Shown: positions 43,797 to 55,752, counted from the stretch's first letter. The stretch is 64,000 bases of DNA from Aplectana chamaeleonis (GCA_029168955.1 JAPDOI010000156.1:166501-230500); one strand, 5' to 3'. The notes: generated from the letters alone by a model not told the origin. Translations and numbers: made by a program.

Positions 43797-44801
43797 AACG
43801 GTGTTCAGCGATAAGCTTTCAGTTCCGATATCCGCTCCATGGTTTTACTTAAAGGCATCGCATCGTACGCGCTGAAAACCGTATTTCGTTTTTAAGCGTT
43901 TTTGAGTTGCTAGCCCCTATAGTGACTAAAGGTAGCGGAAAGCCCGCTCAAAAACGTTAACTTTCCAAGAAAAAACGTTTTTAAAAAACTTCTGAAAATC
44001 ATTTGAAATTCGCGCCGGCATCGACTTGGGATAGTTACGCGGAGGGCGCAAGGGAACAGTTCTACAGTTCGTCCATTGGCAGTACGTTGGAAGCAATCGC
44101 TCGTTGTGTGACGGCGAAAGTTCCAGTCGATAATGTCGCTTTTCGTCCGACGGTGCGTCAGCGTACAGTGGCATGCCCTGTACTTAGCGACGACGTTCTG
44201 CTCAAATATTGCGAAAGTGCCAAAATTACTGACGGAAGGAGCCGGCCCCTTTTGACCCGGAATTCCTTACTTTCCACTTCCGCTATGCTCACAATGGTAC
44301 GTTTTTGAGCAGCCAAGCTCGTTGTACGTTCTCACAGGGGCCGAGGAAGGGATTGAGCATAAAAAATGGAAAGTGGATTTCAGCGCGTACGATACCTTCA
44401 AAGGTTTGGTGCCCTATATGGCAAGGCATGTGCTTAAAAAGGACACGAAGACGCGTTTTAGTCAAAATAGGCGCTCCCTATGTTTACGTTTTGAGCGTGG
44501 AATTGACCGCTATGAAGGATGATAGCATTCAATGCAATCAAGCTATCAACTCATATCAGCACTTCGCCTGGCTGACATGATCAATCTTGTAATCTGGTCG
44601 GTGTGGCTACTTGTTCATTCCGAGGCGTGCCAGTCTGGGGCACCAGGCACGTGTCTGGGGCACCAAAACGCTTGTTTGTAGTTATTTTGCGCTCTGGCTC
44701 GTTTTCTACCCGTTCTTTCGACACTGGGGGCCTAGAGATCCTTCTCGCCTATCATTTCACTTGTGCAAGAGTCAGCGAGATGATCATCGTGAACGCTGCC
44801 T
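43797..44801 (-). mobile_element. Family A1 MITE, reverse, split by a B element
   Basis: One end, AACGGTGTTCAGCGATAAGC (43797-), follows TTAA. The other, GATGATCATCGTGAACGCTGCC (ending at 44801), precedes TTAA. The body matches A1 in complement, interrupted at 43853-44397. Removing the insert restores about 460 bp, the usual A1 length. Confidence 0.8.
43853..44397 (+). mobile_element. Family B MITE, 545 bp, nested in A1
   Basis: AGGCATCGCATCGTACGCGC to TTTCAGCGCGTACGATACCT with TTAA and TCAA at the edges. The 101-codon frame inside (44003-44308) is not recognised. Confidence 0.82.
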
Positions 44802-44805
44802 TTAA

Positions 44806-45321
44806 ATGGGCATTTAGGCCACGTCGCCGGTAGGAAATTCTCGGCCACACCTCCTACAAAGGCAGTGCTCTTATCCGCAATGAAAACCGATGTTTTCTGA
44901 TTTTTCGGCAGAGATGAGGGATTCGAGACTCTAATGGTCTCATAAGACCTCAATGTTGGGTTTAGTCTCACTAGGCAGTGATTCCGTACAAACTGGAGTT
45001 TTGAAAAAATGGTATGATGAAATTGTAGGGAGAGTGGGAAAGAAACACTCTGCAGTTTGATAAATTTCCTTGAAGCACACGTGTAGATCAAAAACTGCAG
45101 CAAATGAAAATTTTTTAGTTCACAGAAATTTTAACATCTTTCCAACCTTGGTAATCTTCTCTCAAACTGAAAACGGACCTTATATTAGTGTTCAGCGCCA
45201 CAAACTTCCCTCCTGAGCAAGATAGAACAATTTGGGCTGAAAGTGTTCAGGAAATGCGAAATCAAAAAAACTATAACATGTTTGTTACCCACAAGGTTGC
45301 TGGGTTGAATACAAAACTTGG
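44806..45321. other. A-type left end and unassigned sequence
   Basis: AAAGGCAGTGCTCTTATCCG at 44858 is a family A left end without an identified right end. No gene is supported. Confidence 0.35.
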
Positions 45322-45394
45322 GTGTCAGGCAGGAATCGAACCCGCAGTGCATCAGTTCTTACGGGCAGTTAGACTGTTACCGTACTACCAACAC
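45322..45394 (-). tRNA. Degenerate tRNA-like sequence, 73 nt
   Basis: In complement, GTGTTGG (45394-45388) pairs with CTGACAC (45328-45322) over all seven positions counting G-T pairs. The T-arm GCGGGTTCGATTCCTGC forms a five-pair stem with a canonical loop. The D-arm is short (TAGTACGGTAAC), and the anticodon arm (TCT/AGA around CCCGTAA) is irregular, so no amino acid is assigned. It is probably a pseudogene or SINE head, but it is the best tRNA-like fold in the window. Confidence 0.4.
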
Positions 45395-46609
45395 CGTTTT
45401 GCATTCTCGGCTATTCACACTTCATGAACTGCCCCACGAACAACAGCGATCTCCCGTTAAAAGGGTAAAGTTTTGTGTTTGACACCCGTCCCAACAGGTA
45501 TGATGTGACGAACTTATAGGCGGCCTTCAAGTGATTACACATGTTTTGTGTGGTTTTTGATCGACCCAGGTGCATTAAAGGAATTTTGCAAATTCTCTGC
45601 ATCTCCACGACATTCATTAGAACAATTTTTGAAATTACCGTTCGCGCTGGGATCAGTCCTATAGGGACTATAGTCAATACACCAGTCTTTTGCAGTTCTA
45701 AGCAGGCTATTCCATTCAAGCGAAGTAGTCACGCAGCTGAAGAAATTCAACTGTGGGAATATCTCATAAGTTCAACCCGTTCCATTTTTGTACTAAGACC
45801 ACTGACTTCTACAGTTGGACGATGTGATAATTTTCTGTCCATGCCGGATCTGTTTTCTGCCATTTGTAGCTCTCTTCTCTCTTGTAAAACGTTCCTAGGC
45901 TGAAACAATTGTGGTTTGAAAACAGAAAAACACATGGACCGCGGCTTGCTGGCAAAGTTACTTGCCAGAGACGCAAGAGGCTGAATTCTTCAAGTTGAGC
46001 TCATGGTTTTGGGGCAAATTCAACCCGGATGATATACCGTTGCAGCTCCCCCATGCCTTGGCTTCCTATCTTCGCTCGAAGTGCTTGATCCGGGCTGATG
46101 CAGTGGCAGGAGGTGCAGCAGCTCGGTGTACACGTAATCGGGGATTCGATCCTGCCCAAGGTCAACCAAGCCATACCTTATTCACTAAAGTAGTATACTT
46201 TTTCGTCTACTGAGAAGCAGGCTCCTCGGGTGGAATTGGATTTACCTGGTGGTAATGGTGCACCGACTGGAAGAGGCAAGAAACTGTATTAGGCTAAAAC
46301 AGCATTCAGCGAGATTCCAGAACACGGTTATGACGTCGAGTGCTGGGCATGCCAATAGGAAACCCTTCCATTTTTCCAAGCCCCTTTGTATTGGAATTAA
46401 AGCAGTATTCACGATAGAGAATGTGTTCCAGTTTCCACTTTGAAGACGCCCGCGTTCGCCCTTTCTCTCTTTATCTTAAAGTGATTATCCTTACCCAGAA
46501 GCTCCACCAGGTTGATAACCTCTTCAAAAACTGGAGCGATTACAGTCGAATGACGCGAAAGCTCTATTGGACTGTATACAAACCATTGAGGTCTGTTGAT
46601 ACTCTTCCA
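45395..46609. other. No supportable gene
   Basis: Frames of 100-120 codons on both strands (45411-45903) without domains. One reverse segment (TSLEWNSLLR) faintly recalls a LINE C-terminus. GGCAGGA ... GGGATTCGATCCTGCC at 46108-46157 is another short tRNA-like mirror. AAAGCAGTATTCACGATAGA at 46398 is an A left-end remnant. Confidence 0.3.
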
Positions 46610-47090
46610 AGGCGGTATTCTACGATAAAAAGTCGTTTTTGTTTACTCCGCCTATATCTTGAAAACGGTCCCATGCTGATTTCAATGATGTCCCTCAAAT
46701 CGTCAAGACCCCGGGAAACAGTGTTTTATGGCCCCTCAAAGTTCAGCCCCAGGAAAGCATTGTGGACCCAGAGTTTTCCTCAAGGCCTGTAACTCCCGTT
46801 TTTGCAACCGATGTGTGCGAAGCTGACCTGAAGTAAAGAGATACGCGTTGAGAATGAAGGAAGAACAGGAGCTTTTGATCGGAAACCATCGCTCATTTAC
46901 CCACGAATTCAGGGTAACTCTTATAGGACGTGAGCAGGAGCGGCCCAATGAGTTGACTGGCCCACGGAATATTCACCACTTCACGGCCGTTTTCTTGCGC
47001 CGTTCCGTTCTTAATTTTCTTATAAAGGGACCCAAAGCTTACGTTTTTTTGGCCAAAAAACGCGCAGCTTTTTCTTCGTGAACACTGTCT
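46610..47090 (+). mobile_element. Family A3 MITE, 481 bp
   Basis: Left AGGCGGTATTCTACGATAAA; right CTTCGTGAACACTGTCT then TTAA. The interior has CTTGAAAACGGTCCCATGC and the rest of the A3 signature. Confidence 0.75.
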
Positions 47091-47094
47091 TTAA

Positions 47095-47552
47095 CACTCA
47101 CGCACGTCAAGCAAGCGCACGCGCTGGTGAAAGCTATCTGATCATGTGAATGCTTTCTGCACCTGCACTGAGACCAAGAATACTGCCCCGACGATGAATC
47201 TCGCCTTGGAAGTTCTCTGCACGGTTAATATAGAAGGTCTGGTGCCTATCAGCATTACTCCAGACATTCGCAGATGTCTTCCTCCGGAGTCAACGTCCCT
47301 TATCGGCAAGTGCCGGACGAACAGCGAAGTTTCGGAGTAGCGGTTCGGGCTGGGTTTTTCGCTCGGGGAAAGCAGGACATATCCGCCGTTTACCGGGCGC
47401 CTTCGAAAAGGTGGCATCGATCTATACGAGATTCGTCTCATTCGACACCTTTTTTTCAATTGTTCTTGTTTTCTTTACTTCGACTCCTCGTCGTTTCGCT
47501 CCTTTTATGTTTTTTTTCTGGAAGGTTGTACTAAAGTGCTTCACCTACTTAA
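47095..47552. other. No supportable gene
   Basis: A 105-codon reverse frame (47142-47459) without recognised domain. Nothing else is seen. Confidence 0.25.
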
Positions 47553-48035
47553 AGGCAGTGTTCAGGATAATCTTCGATTTTGAGATTAGTCGCTAAATCG
47601 ATTGTTTGCCCCCCGAGTAAAACTGAAATGACGAAGAAGCCGAGAAAAACGCACCAGAAGGGAAAGAAATCTTTTACTCTCACCCCGCTTCTTTACTCTC
47701 ACTGGAACTGTTTGTTGTGACAATGAAAACTTTTGTGGACCCGTTCTTTGGAATTCTGTACTTTCTGTTGCTCCGCTCTTTCTTTCGGACCATAACTAGT
47801 ACTGTTATGCCTAAAATATTTTTTCCATTTTCGATTAGTCCCATTTTTTACCGGTGACAACCACCGTGCACATGTTTATCCAACCGGACAACTAGTCCAG
47901 GTCCATTGAACAATATCACTGAAATAAGAAGATTTTCAGTGCGTCTCTCGCAGTTTCTTCGTATTTTTGGTGACGCGGTAGCCAACGCATTGTTTGAGGA
48001 AACTCAGGGAACGAAAATTATCGTGAACTTTGCCT
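47553..48035 (+). mobile_element. Family A5 MITE, 483 bp
   Basis: AGGCAGTGTTCAGGATAATC to AAAATTATCGTGAACTTTGCC, flanked by TTAA (47549-47552, 48036-48039). The interior has CTGGAACTGTTTGTTGTGAC, GACAACCACCGTG and CCGGACAACTAGTCC. This is the intact reference for the split A5 at 55700-57269. Confidence 0.88.
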
Positions 48036-48039
48036 TTAA

Positions 48040-48625
48040 GTAAATGCCTCAAGATTTCCCTGCATTTTTAAATGGTTTGACCGAGCTATTTTATTCACAG
48101 TGATTAAGCTTAATTCCAAAAAGCTTTTTTTTTTTTGAAATAAATTTGGCTACCTGTTGCCACAAGCGCCTTTTTCAATATTCGAGTGCTCAAGAAATCA
48201 AATGGATATTGTAATAGTACGTACTTGAATATTCGATTCATCCGGGAATCGAAACTACTGGCTCTTTTCCCAACTTTTTATTTGCTCGGGTACTCAAACT
48301 GTTACCTTTTTGAACATATGGTTTATAAGAAGGATCGCGAAATAATATTTTTTCGTACATCTGATTCATTCACAAGTTAAAATTTCCGATTTCTAACCCA
48401 TGCTCAAGTCACCATTTTTGGGTATTCGGGCATCCTAAACGATTTTAATTATCCGTGTGTACTATTCAAAATTTATACGAAAAAAGGAATAATTATCTGT
48501 ATACTCCTGCATTTTTTTACGAATAATGATTTGAATCGAACATTAACAGATTTTTGAAATCACTCAATTATTGGCAAATTTCGAAAAGCGTCGAATTTTG
48601 TGTTAATGTTAATGTTTTTGTTCAA
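48040..48625. other. AT-rich, no gene seen
   Basis: Only short frames. No repeat recognised. Confidence 0.3.
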
Positions 48626-49070
48626 GACAGCATACACGCTCGTAAACGTGGTAGAGATAACTACGGAAATAGAATGGTATGGCTCAGAACACAACGCCTA
48701 CGCATTTTGAAGCTTCAAAATCGGCCCACAATGACGCTATACGAGTGAGAAGTTGGCCCGATTCTGTATTTCTCCGCCCCCTGTATTTGCTGTTCACCTC
48801 CAAAACAGGGGTGCTGGGCCATTCCCACCGTCGTCGATGTATGTGGTTTACTTATTGTACTCATTGTACTACCCGCAAATGTCGCTGACGGTGGGAATGG
48901 CCCAGAAACCCGAAGAGAGGAGGACGGCAAATACAGGGGGCGAGGCGAACTTCTCACTCGTGTAGAGTCATTTTGGGCCTTTAACGACGCTTCAAAATGA
49001 GAAGGCGTTGTAATCTGAGCAATACCATTCTATTTCCACGGTTATTTCAATCACGTTTACAAGGCTGCCT
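48626..49070. mobile_element. Family C foldback MITE, 445 bp
   Basis: Left GACAGCATACACGCTCGTAA; right TCACGTTTACAAGGCTGCCT, edges TCAA and TTGA. The whole unit is palindromic: CCCCCTGTATTTGCTGTTCA and GGGCCATTCCCACCG are mirrored across a centre near 48855. Second copy at 56499-56931. Confidence 0.85.
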
Positions 49071-50089
49071 TTGATGCATGTGTTGTTGTTAGTGTTTGTT
49101 TGACCTATTCAATCGCGGATTCGAGAAAGGGCTTTTCCAGATTTGTTTTCAATTTCGAAAATTTCCAAGGGCCTCCTCAATTGATTTTGCTCATTAATTC
49201 AAGTTCTCAAATGTAAAAGGGGTGATTTTGATTAACCTCCAAATGAAAATTTTCTAAAGTTTTATTCGAGGATTTTGAGAAGCTTGTCCGAATTCATTCA
49301 TCAATGCGGAAATTTCAGAGTGGCCTCATTCGACTTGAATTTTCTTCTATCAGAGAATTCGTGGAATAATCGAAAAGTCCGAATTCCTAGTTTTCCCTGA
49401 AATTAGAAAAAATCCTAAAATATATGTGCGATACGGTTTTCGCTATGTACACATACTACTCAAGTTGAACAATTTTGATTACGAGATCTTTCATTGCTCG
49501 TCATGTAGTCTCAGTGTATGTAGTTTGCCGTGTAATCGATGTGCACAAGCGTTTTTAGATTGAATCCTTGTGTAACTTTCCCAGTCTAAGATGGTGGAGG
49601 CGCTGCAAAAACGAAAGCTGGCAGCTGTTTATTTGTTCCACCTTATTTGAGGTTCGAAATTTTTTTTCTAGAGGAACACTCTCCTTGCGAGAAAAGGAAA
49701 AGTCTGAGCACAATCAAAAGCTGAGCTCAATGCTTATCGATCTTTTCCAGAATTGACGCCGGCAATTTGGGCTCCGACAGAGAAAACATACGGATAGCTC
49801 CATGTATGGTAAGCGTTGTTATCCTCACTTTGTTAGGTTACCCTTAGCCCAGCACACGTTTTCTGATTTCAGGTACTGAACGTGACCAACGGACGGAAAG
49901 ACTTTGGTTTCCTGAAATCGTGATAAGTTTACTCACTGCTGTTAGGTTTTTATGAAATTCATTGCACATTTTTCATTTCCTTAGAATACCACGTTCTATG
50001 CTTATATGTATCTATCAAATTGGGATGAGTTCTTGCGCTTTTTTGTTTTATTCTGGTGATATCATCTAGTTCTCACAAGGGAAGTATAC
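49071..50089. other. No supportable gene
   Basis: AT-rich sequence with one 62-codon frame (49568-49756). No domain, splice pattern or repeat is evident. Confidence 0.3.
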
Positions 50090-50350
50090 AACCGTCCCGA
50101 GCTGCAGGTACCGAAAAATTATGAAGGTTTTTCAAGCTTCGCGAATGGGTGTTTTAATAACTTTCCTCGGAATCTGCTCAAAACGTGTATGTAGGGGTAA
50201 TCTAGAGTGGTGAATACGAAATTAGAATTTGTTTGTCAAAATTCTTAGGCTTACTATAGGTTACGGTAAGTACCATGTCATTTAGGCTGCAAAACAAACT
50301 CTAGGGTTTTGACAATCGATAAACGGACTCTAGATTCGTGTTTAGCAAAA
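50090..50350 (+). repeat. Family H repeat fragment
   Basis: CTTCGCGAATGGGTGTTTTA, TATGTAGGGGTAATCTAGAG, TGAATACGAAATTAG and GTTACGGTAAGTACC, as in the other H copies. Confidence 0.65.
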
Positions 50351-50648
50351 GAAACCTGCCGTTACCCTGAAATGCCCCGCCTTCACTGCTCAAAAACCCG
50401 CCACTTCTTGAGATCCCACTATCACTTACTCGGAGCCACTTCATCATTGGCACGAAGGCCTGCCGTGGCTCCTCCGACAAGTTTAGAATTTGCCATCAGC
50501 ACGAAAATCTCAAGGAAGTGTAGTACTTTCTCATTATATGTTTTTTATGATTATGTAGGGCCTTATACCGTAATATCTTTATAATCAATGATGCTGTTTC
50601 CTTACTCACCAGTCTTTTTAAAGCTGCAGTCACTTACCTCTCGAGAAT

Positions 50649-50735
50649 GACGGTGTGTGAATGAAGACACACCGCTCTCCATTTTTTTATACCCTAACCT
50701 TCATTAATTTGGTATCATCAATTTTGTTTATCGTG
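50649..50735 (-). promoter_or_regulatory. TATA/hairpin module, second copy
   Basis: In complement: CAAAATTGATGATACC, then GGGTATAAAAAAA, then CGGTGTGTCTTCATTCACAC ACCGTC. It forms a hairpin and matches 32863-32937 and 60201-60300. Confidence 0.4.
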
Positions 50736-50879
50736 AGAATTTTCGAGTGACGGCAATTTATAATCGTCTGCCCCTCCGAGAATCTGAGCCAATGAATTTG
50801 TTCCTTTAGTATTATTTTTGGGTCGGGTTGAGAAAAAAACGCGCTACAAATATTCTTGTTCAGTTTATTGATTACTTAA

Positions 50880-51269
50880 AGGCAAGGTCCGGTCAAGTTT
50901 TGACACTAACGAAATTTAAGCCAGATGGATTGGGCTGGTCAAGCTGAACACCATCAGTACTTTTGACAAACTATTAAATATTACTTTTGGAGAAAACAGC
51001 TTTGAGGTAAGGGATTACGGAGTTCACAGCATGATAATCATGGCCAGATTGCCGATATTTACACGGCAGTTTTGAATAATGGGTGGACGTTGGCTAAAAC
51101 ATGAACAATGAACACACTTTTTTGACACGGTTGTTCACTGGCGTGGCTTGAATAACCTAAAGAAGACCGCAATTTCCCGCAGTTTTCGCTCGTTCATTGA
51201 GATTACCTGTAGCATACGCTCCGATTCAGCGGGAAATATCGGGATCGGAGTTATACTCGGACCCTGCCT
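50880..51269 (+). mobile_element. Family E MITE, 390 bp
   Basis: AGGCAAGGTCCGGTCAAG on the left after TTAA; CTCGGACCCTGCCT on the right before CTAA. Single copy in the window, non-coding. Confidence 0.7.
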
Positions 51270-51560
51270 CTAAGTAATTTGTGTGGTTGAACTTGCTATG
51301 TCTATTATATATCTGCATTCATGCTTATGATTGCTTTGTTTCAATTATACGTTTACATGAAAATGTAATAGACATATTTCATTTCTTGTTTCTAGTACCA
51401 TCGTGGAACAATAGTAGAATGTGTATGCAATGATGCATTCATTGCCTATTGCACCATTGTCGTCTACTGCAGCGTTCGCCTGCGTTCCAGCATTCGTTTC
51501 GCAAGGCAGCTAGCTGCGCTGGGAGCTAGCTGCCCAGCGGAACGGCTGCGAACGAGTTAA

Positions 51561-52105
51561 AGGCAGTGGTCACGATGAAAAACGTTATCGAAAAAACTAC
51601 AAAAATCAGCTTAGATCAAAAACAGCTCAAAACTATGAAGGTAGCGCGGTGAAAAACGGGCTAGAATTAGAGTTATTAAGACCCTAAATTTCCAGTTCGT
51701 GCACACGTGCACAGAAAGATCACAGTCTCATTCCAAGCATTCAGAAATCATCGACACTCAGAGGAAGAAATAAATGGAAATTTACCTAATAAAACAGTTG
51801 AACAATGAAAGCAAGCACTTCAGTGAATGTTTCTGACTAGATGTGTACATAAATTCGAAGGTTCATTGATTGAAATTCAATTTCAAGCCAGCTGATGTTC
51901 TTGATATTAGAGATCATCGATGCCGATGATGTGGGGTACGCTCGTCCCCCATCAAAAGACAAGGAAGTTCAGGCTTCAAATTTGGCCCAGAACAGCGTTT
52001 TTTTTCGTGATTTTTTCTTATATGTTCTACTACTCTATACCCTATACCCAGAAAAGGGTTTAGAGAGGAAAAGAAGACGAGCTTATTTGAGCGCGACCAC
52101 TGCCT
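51561..52105 (+). mobile_element. Family F MITE, 545 bp
   Basis: AGGCAGTGGTCACGATGAAA to GAGCGCGACCACTGCCT, flanked by TTAA (51557-51560, 52106-52109). It abuts a B element, sharing the TTAA between them. Confidence 0.78.
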
Positions 52106-52109
52106 TTAA

Positions 52110-52566
52110 AGGCATCGCTCGCGCTGGAAATCAATTTTCATTTTCAGGCTCAATTTCATGATTGAGCCCGGTAGACCACACTGGTAAACTTTGGCGCGTC
52201 AAAAAAGTTGGGCAACGAAGTTGGAAGGTGTCAAAGATGAAGATCCGCCACCAAATCTCACCAGTCATCTAGCACTCTTTCCTAGAATGTTCGTTCGACC
52301 GCAAGACAACATCAAAAATAGTTACGGCACGAACTCCACGTGCAGAAAAACCCCGAAAAGGACAATGACGACGACTTCAAAGGCAGAAAAACTTCAAAAG
52401 GATTTCGGCTCGAAATTCAAATTCGTATTTACAATGTGTTCCAATTGAATTTTCTTTACAAATAAAGGTTTTTTATGTGCCCCTTCGACATTTTCGTTCA
52501 CTAGAGAGGCCAAGCTACCCAAAAACATGAAAAAATAATATACGGTTTTCTGCGCCTACGATGCCT
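52110..52566 (+). mobile_element. Family B MITE, 457 bp
   Basis: AGGCATCGCTCGCGCTGGAA to TTCTGCGCCTACGATGCCT, TTAA on both sides (52106-52109, 52567-52570). No recognised ORF. Confidence 0.8.
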
Positions 52567-52570
52567 TTAA

Positions 52571-52944
52571 GTTCCGAGGGAAACGGCGAACCTTTCGGGC
52601 GTTTGACGGCTGCAAAAGAGTTATCTTTCGGGAAAAAACGGGAAAGGTTTCGGGCTAGACCGGCAGTTAAACGGCTGCGAATGGGTGATGTTTCGGTAAA
52701 AACGTCAAACGTCCCGGACTAGACCTTGCGGGCAAAACGGCTGCGAACGCGACACCTCTCGGGCTGATTGCCGAAGCTTCCGGGCTGGAAATTGTCCATC
52801 AAACGGCTGCAAACGCCAGACGTGGCGGAGAGAACGGCGGAAGTTTCGGGTCAACCCCGCCATTTTGAGTTTTGTTACGCTCGCGGTCTGCCGGAAGGAT
52901 GGCGTTTGGCGGCCATTCGAAACGTCGTCCTGTCTGAGTATGTA
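52571..52944 (+). repeat. About 66-bp tandem repeat (AACGGCTGCRAA)
   Basis: Four units centred on (A)AACGGCTGC(A/G)AA at about 52610, 52670, 52737 and 52803, each followed by a TTTCGG or CCCGG motif. A similar AACGGCTGCGAACGAG sits just left of the F element (51541), so the F-B pair may have landed inside this array. Confidence 0.7.
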
Positions 52945-53255
52945 GCAAGGCACGCTTGAAAAGAATGCAAAAGACGCGTTTTTTTGTGCTGAAAGAGGGC
53001 CATTCCTGCTCACATTGACTCTCGAGAGTGGGTCAATTGACAGCTATGATGAAAAGATACCTATCAATGCAATCAAGCGTGTTAGCTCACTTAATTTTGA
53101 TTTGTTCGCGTCGAGGGGGCGAAAAGGGGGCAGAAGGCGTTTCAGAAACTTCCGAACGCTTCTCTGCAGCCGTCTTCTGCCATTTCTGGCTCGTTTTCTG
53201 CCATTCTTTCGAGGTTGTGGGAAGTCACCGATAATGATCACAGTGGACTCTGCCT
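52945..53255 (-). mobile_element. Family A1 MITE fragment, reverse
   Basis: AAGGCACGCTTGAAAAG through CCTATCAATGCAATCAAGC to ATGATCACAGTGGACTCTGC in complement match the A1 body and left terminus. The other terminus is missing. Confidence 0.65.
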
Positions 53256-53553
53256 TTATCAACAAAGTCGGGTGCTCAGATGTCGTTGTATAATGAAGAC
53301 ATGATAGCGAAAGTCGTTTTTCGAAAAATTTCGGAAAATTTGTCTAATTGATGTATCCTCGCAAGGTCATTCCTGTACCTTAATCACGAACTCATTTTTT
53401 TTCATACCCTAGGCGAAAAAAGAACGAGGGACATTAAAAGATTTTCGCTGCGGATACATAGCTAATCATTTTGACGTAAAATTTTAAGTAGGTCGAGTTT
53501 GTCGAGTAGCGGTTAGAGTTAAATGTAGATAGAGAAAGAGTTCAGTTTTCCAA

Positions 53554-54034
53554 AGGCATATAAATAATCTTCAACTTTGAGATTATTCGCTACATCGACT
53601 GTTTGGCTCCTGGGTAGAACTGAAATGACGAAGAAATCGAGAAAAACGCCCCAGAAGGGCACCAAATTCTTTACTCTTACCACACCTTTTTACTCTCACT
53701 GGAACTGTTCGTTGTGACAATGAAAACTTTTGTGGACCCGTCTTTTGGAATTCTGTACTTTCTGTTGCTCCGCTCTTTCTTTCGGACCCTAAATAGTACT
53801 GTTATGCCTAAAATATTTTTTCCATTTTTGATTAGCCCCATTTTTCACCGAAGACAACCACCGGTTACATGTTCATCCAATCGCACAACTAGTCCAGACC
53901 AGGGAATAATGTCCTCGAAGTAAGATGTTTTAGTGCGTTTCTCGCCGTTTCTTCGCAATTTTGATAACACTTGGAGGCCAACGCTTTGTTTTATGTGAAA
54001 AACTCGGGGACGAAAATCATCGTGAACACTGCCT
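53554..54034 (+). mobile_element. Family A5 MITE, 481 bp
   Basis: Left AAGGCATATAAATAATCTTC (decayed terminus); right AAATCATCGTGAACACTGCC then TTAA. The interior is close to 47553-48035. Confidence 0.85.
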
Positions 54035-54485
54035 TTAATCAGAAGATGACAGACGAACAAATGTACGTTTGCCGACCTAAATTTGGTGCAAAACTTCCGG
54101 GCCAACCTGATTAATTAACAAAGTAACAGAAGACTGTAGCTCAAATATCAAAGGGAAACATCTGCATTAAAATTTCTAAGCAGACCTTAGGGTTGAGCCC
54201 AGCGAAGTGTTGATTAGGCTGGTGTGGGGCAGAAGTTTCGCGGGGAGGTAGAAGCTTTTGGCGAGCAGTAGCAGCTCAGCAAATGATGAGTGTTGGTAAT
54301 TGACGCCTTATTATCCGTGCTCAGCTCGTGCTCCTCCCCTCACTCCTCCTCCACTCCCGTCAGACAGAGAGAGCGCCAGTGTGACGAAGGGGTTAGCCTC
54401 GGGGCCAGACACGCAGGGGCCGGGCCTGCGACTCAGCTCGACTGAACGACTGGGAGGACACGAAGGGAGACGGCTGCAGGGATCG

Positions 54486-54947
54486 ATGCGGTGCGGTTGG
54501 CGCAGCCGGCTGCTCCTGCTCCTGCTCAACCTGGTCCTGCTCATCGTCTCAGCCGAAGACTCCCTGTCCCAACTGTTGTCCCGTCTGGACGATTCACATC
54601 AATGTGGTCGAGCCATTTCCGCCGCCCGCCTCCTTTCCACGGCGATCAACGCCCGATTTCCGCGGCTGATCCCGCTGGCGCGATTTTTCGCCGAACACCC
54701 TGGCGATTTCGACGCCACCTTCCTCGAAAACTCCTCTTTCGACCTTCGACCCCCGTTGAGGGCGAATCTGACTGGAGTGAACCCCCTTTATGCTCTCGAA
54801 TACAGCTGCGAGAACACCACCAACCGATGGCTGCCCACTATCGTCTTCCCCACTCGCGATCCTAACACAACCAATCGTCGCGCCTACCTCACTCTACGAA
54901 TGGAATTCGATCTAGACCTATGCAATAGTATTCCCTGCAGTACTAAG
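54486..54947 (+). CDS. First exon of a predicted secreted protein
   Basis: ATG at 54486 opens MRCGWRSRLLLLLLNLVLLI, a clear signal peptide with likely cleavage after VSA or AEDS. The mature part (about 130 residues) has Cys at CGRAIS, SCENTT, LCNSIPC and N-glycosylation sequons (NSS, NLT, NTT twice). The exon ends in phase 0 at 54947 with donor AAG|GTGTGTTTCT, after 154 codons. The frame stays open upstream to 54300, but without an in-frame ATG that improves on 54486. Codon use is GC-rich and unlike the surrounding repeats, consistent with a real host gene. The second exon is not identified; the nested MITE block at 55.4-57.4 kb would lie in the intron. No family recognised. Confidence 0.65.
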
Positions 54948-55423
54948 GTGTGTTTCTTAAATTTCATGTGACATTTGGGTTGTTTTTTTTTTCTTGACGT
55001 AACTTTGAATAAGGCAACGCGACAGATTCTGGCCATTTGCAAACACTTCAGTTAGCCCAAAAAGTGAGCGAGTTAGCTCATTGTCAGATTTTAGCTCAGC
55101 GTAACCTTAGGAAATGAAGTTTGACTGTTCTTCTACCCAGAGTCATGTATTTTCTTTCATTTGATGGCCTCTTTTAGAGGAGAAGCTTGCAATATCGTTT
55201 TCAATTTCTATCCGTAACACGAACTGCCAAACTTTCCGCTCCACGTTGTCTCATTTTAACCTGGTTCTCTCAATTAACCTTAACGAAAAAATTCTTAGGG
55301 CCTGGAGCCACTTGAAGGGGGCTTTTATAGTGATATGCGGACTGTTAGTTTTTTTTGCCAAATGAAACTTTTTGATTCGCATACACTTTTTGGTACATAC
55401 GCAATATTCCATAACTCTCTTAA
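54948..55423. other. Putative intron sequence
   Basis: Follows the GTGTGT donor. T-rich, with no exon that continues the frame convincingly (a TTCTTCTACCCAG acceptor-like site at about 55127-55139 is followed only by short open sequence). Confidence 0.3.
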
Positions 55424-55752
55424 AGGCACAGCACACCCAGAAAAAGCTTTTCTTGATTTCCGACCTATTTTGAAGACTGTGGCTCGTTGTTCAAACGATA
55501 TCTCTGGAATCGCACAGAAGTTCCTACGAACAGAGTTAGGACTCCTCGAAAATCGCCCAAATACGAGTGGCAAAAGTATGATGGAGGAGTTGTCCGAGGG
55601 TTGTATATATTTCCCGTCATTCGCTACAGAATCACGTGTGAATGGCCTGAATGAAGAGAGAAATTCAGAAGGAAGGGATGAGCGAGGCGACAGATTTAAA
55701 GGCAGTGTTCACGATAATCTTCATTTTTGAGATTATTCGCTACATTGATTAA

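Noticed and set aside
54300..54485. Upstream extension of the secreted-protein exon
   Set aside because: It would begin at TTG and place a proline-rich segment before the signal peptide. ATG at 54486 gives a proper leader.
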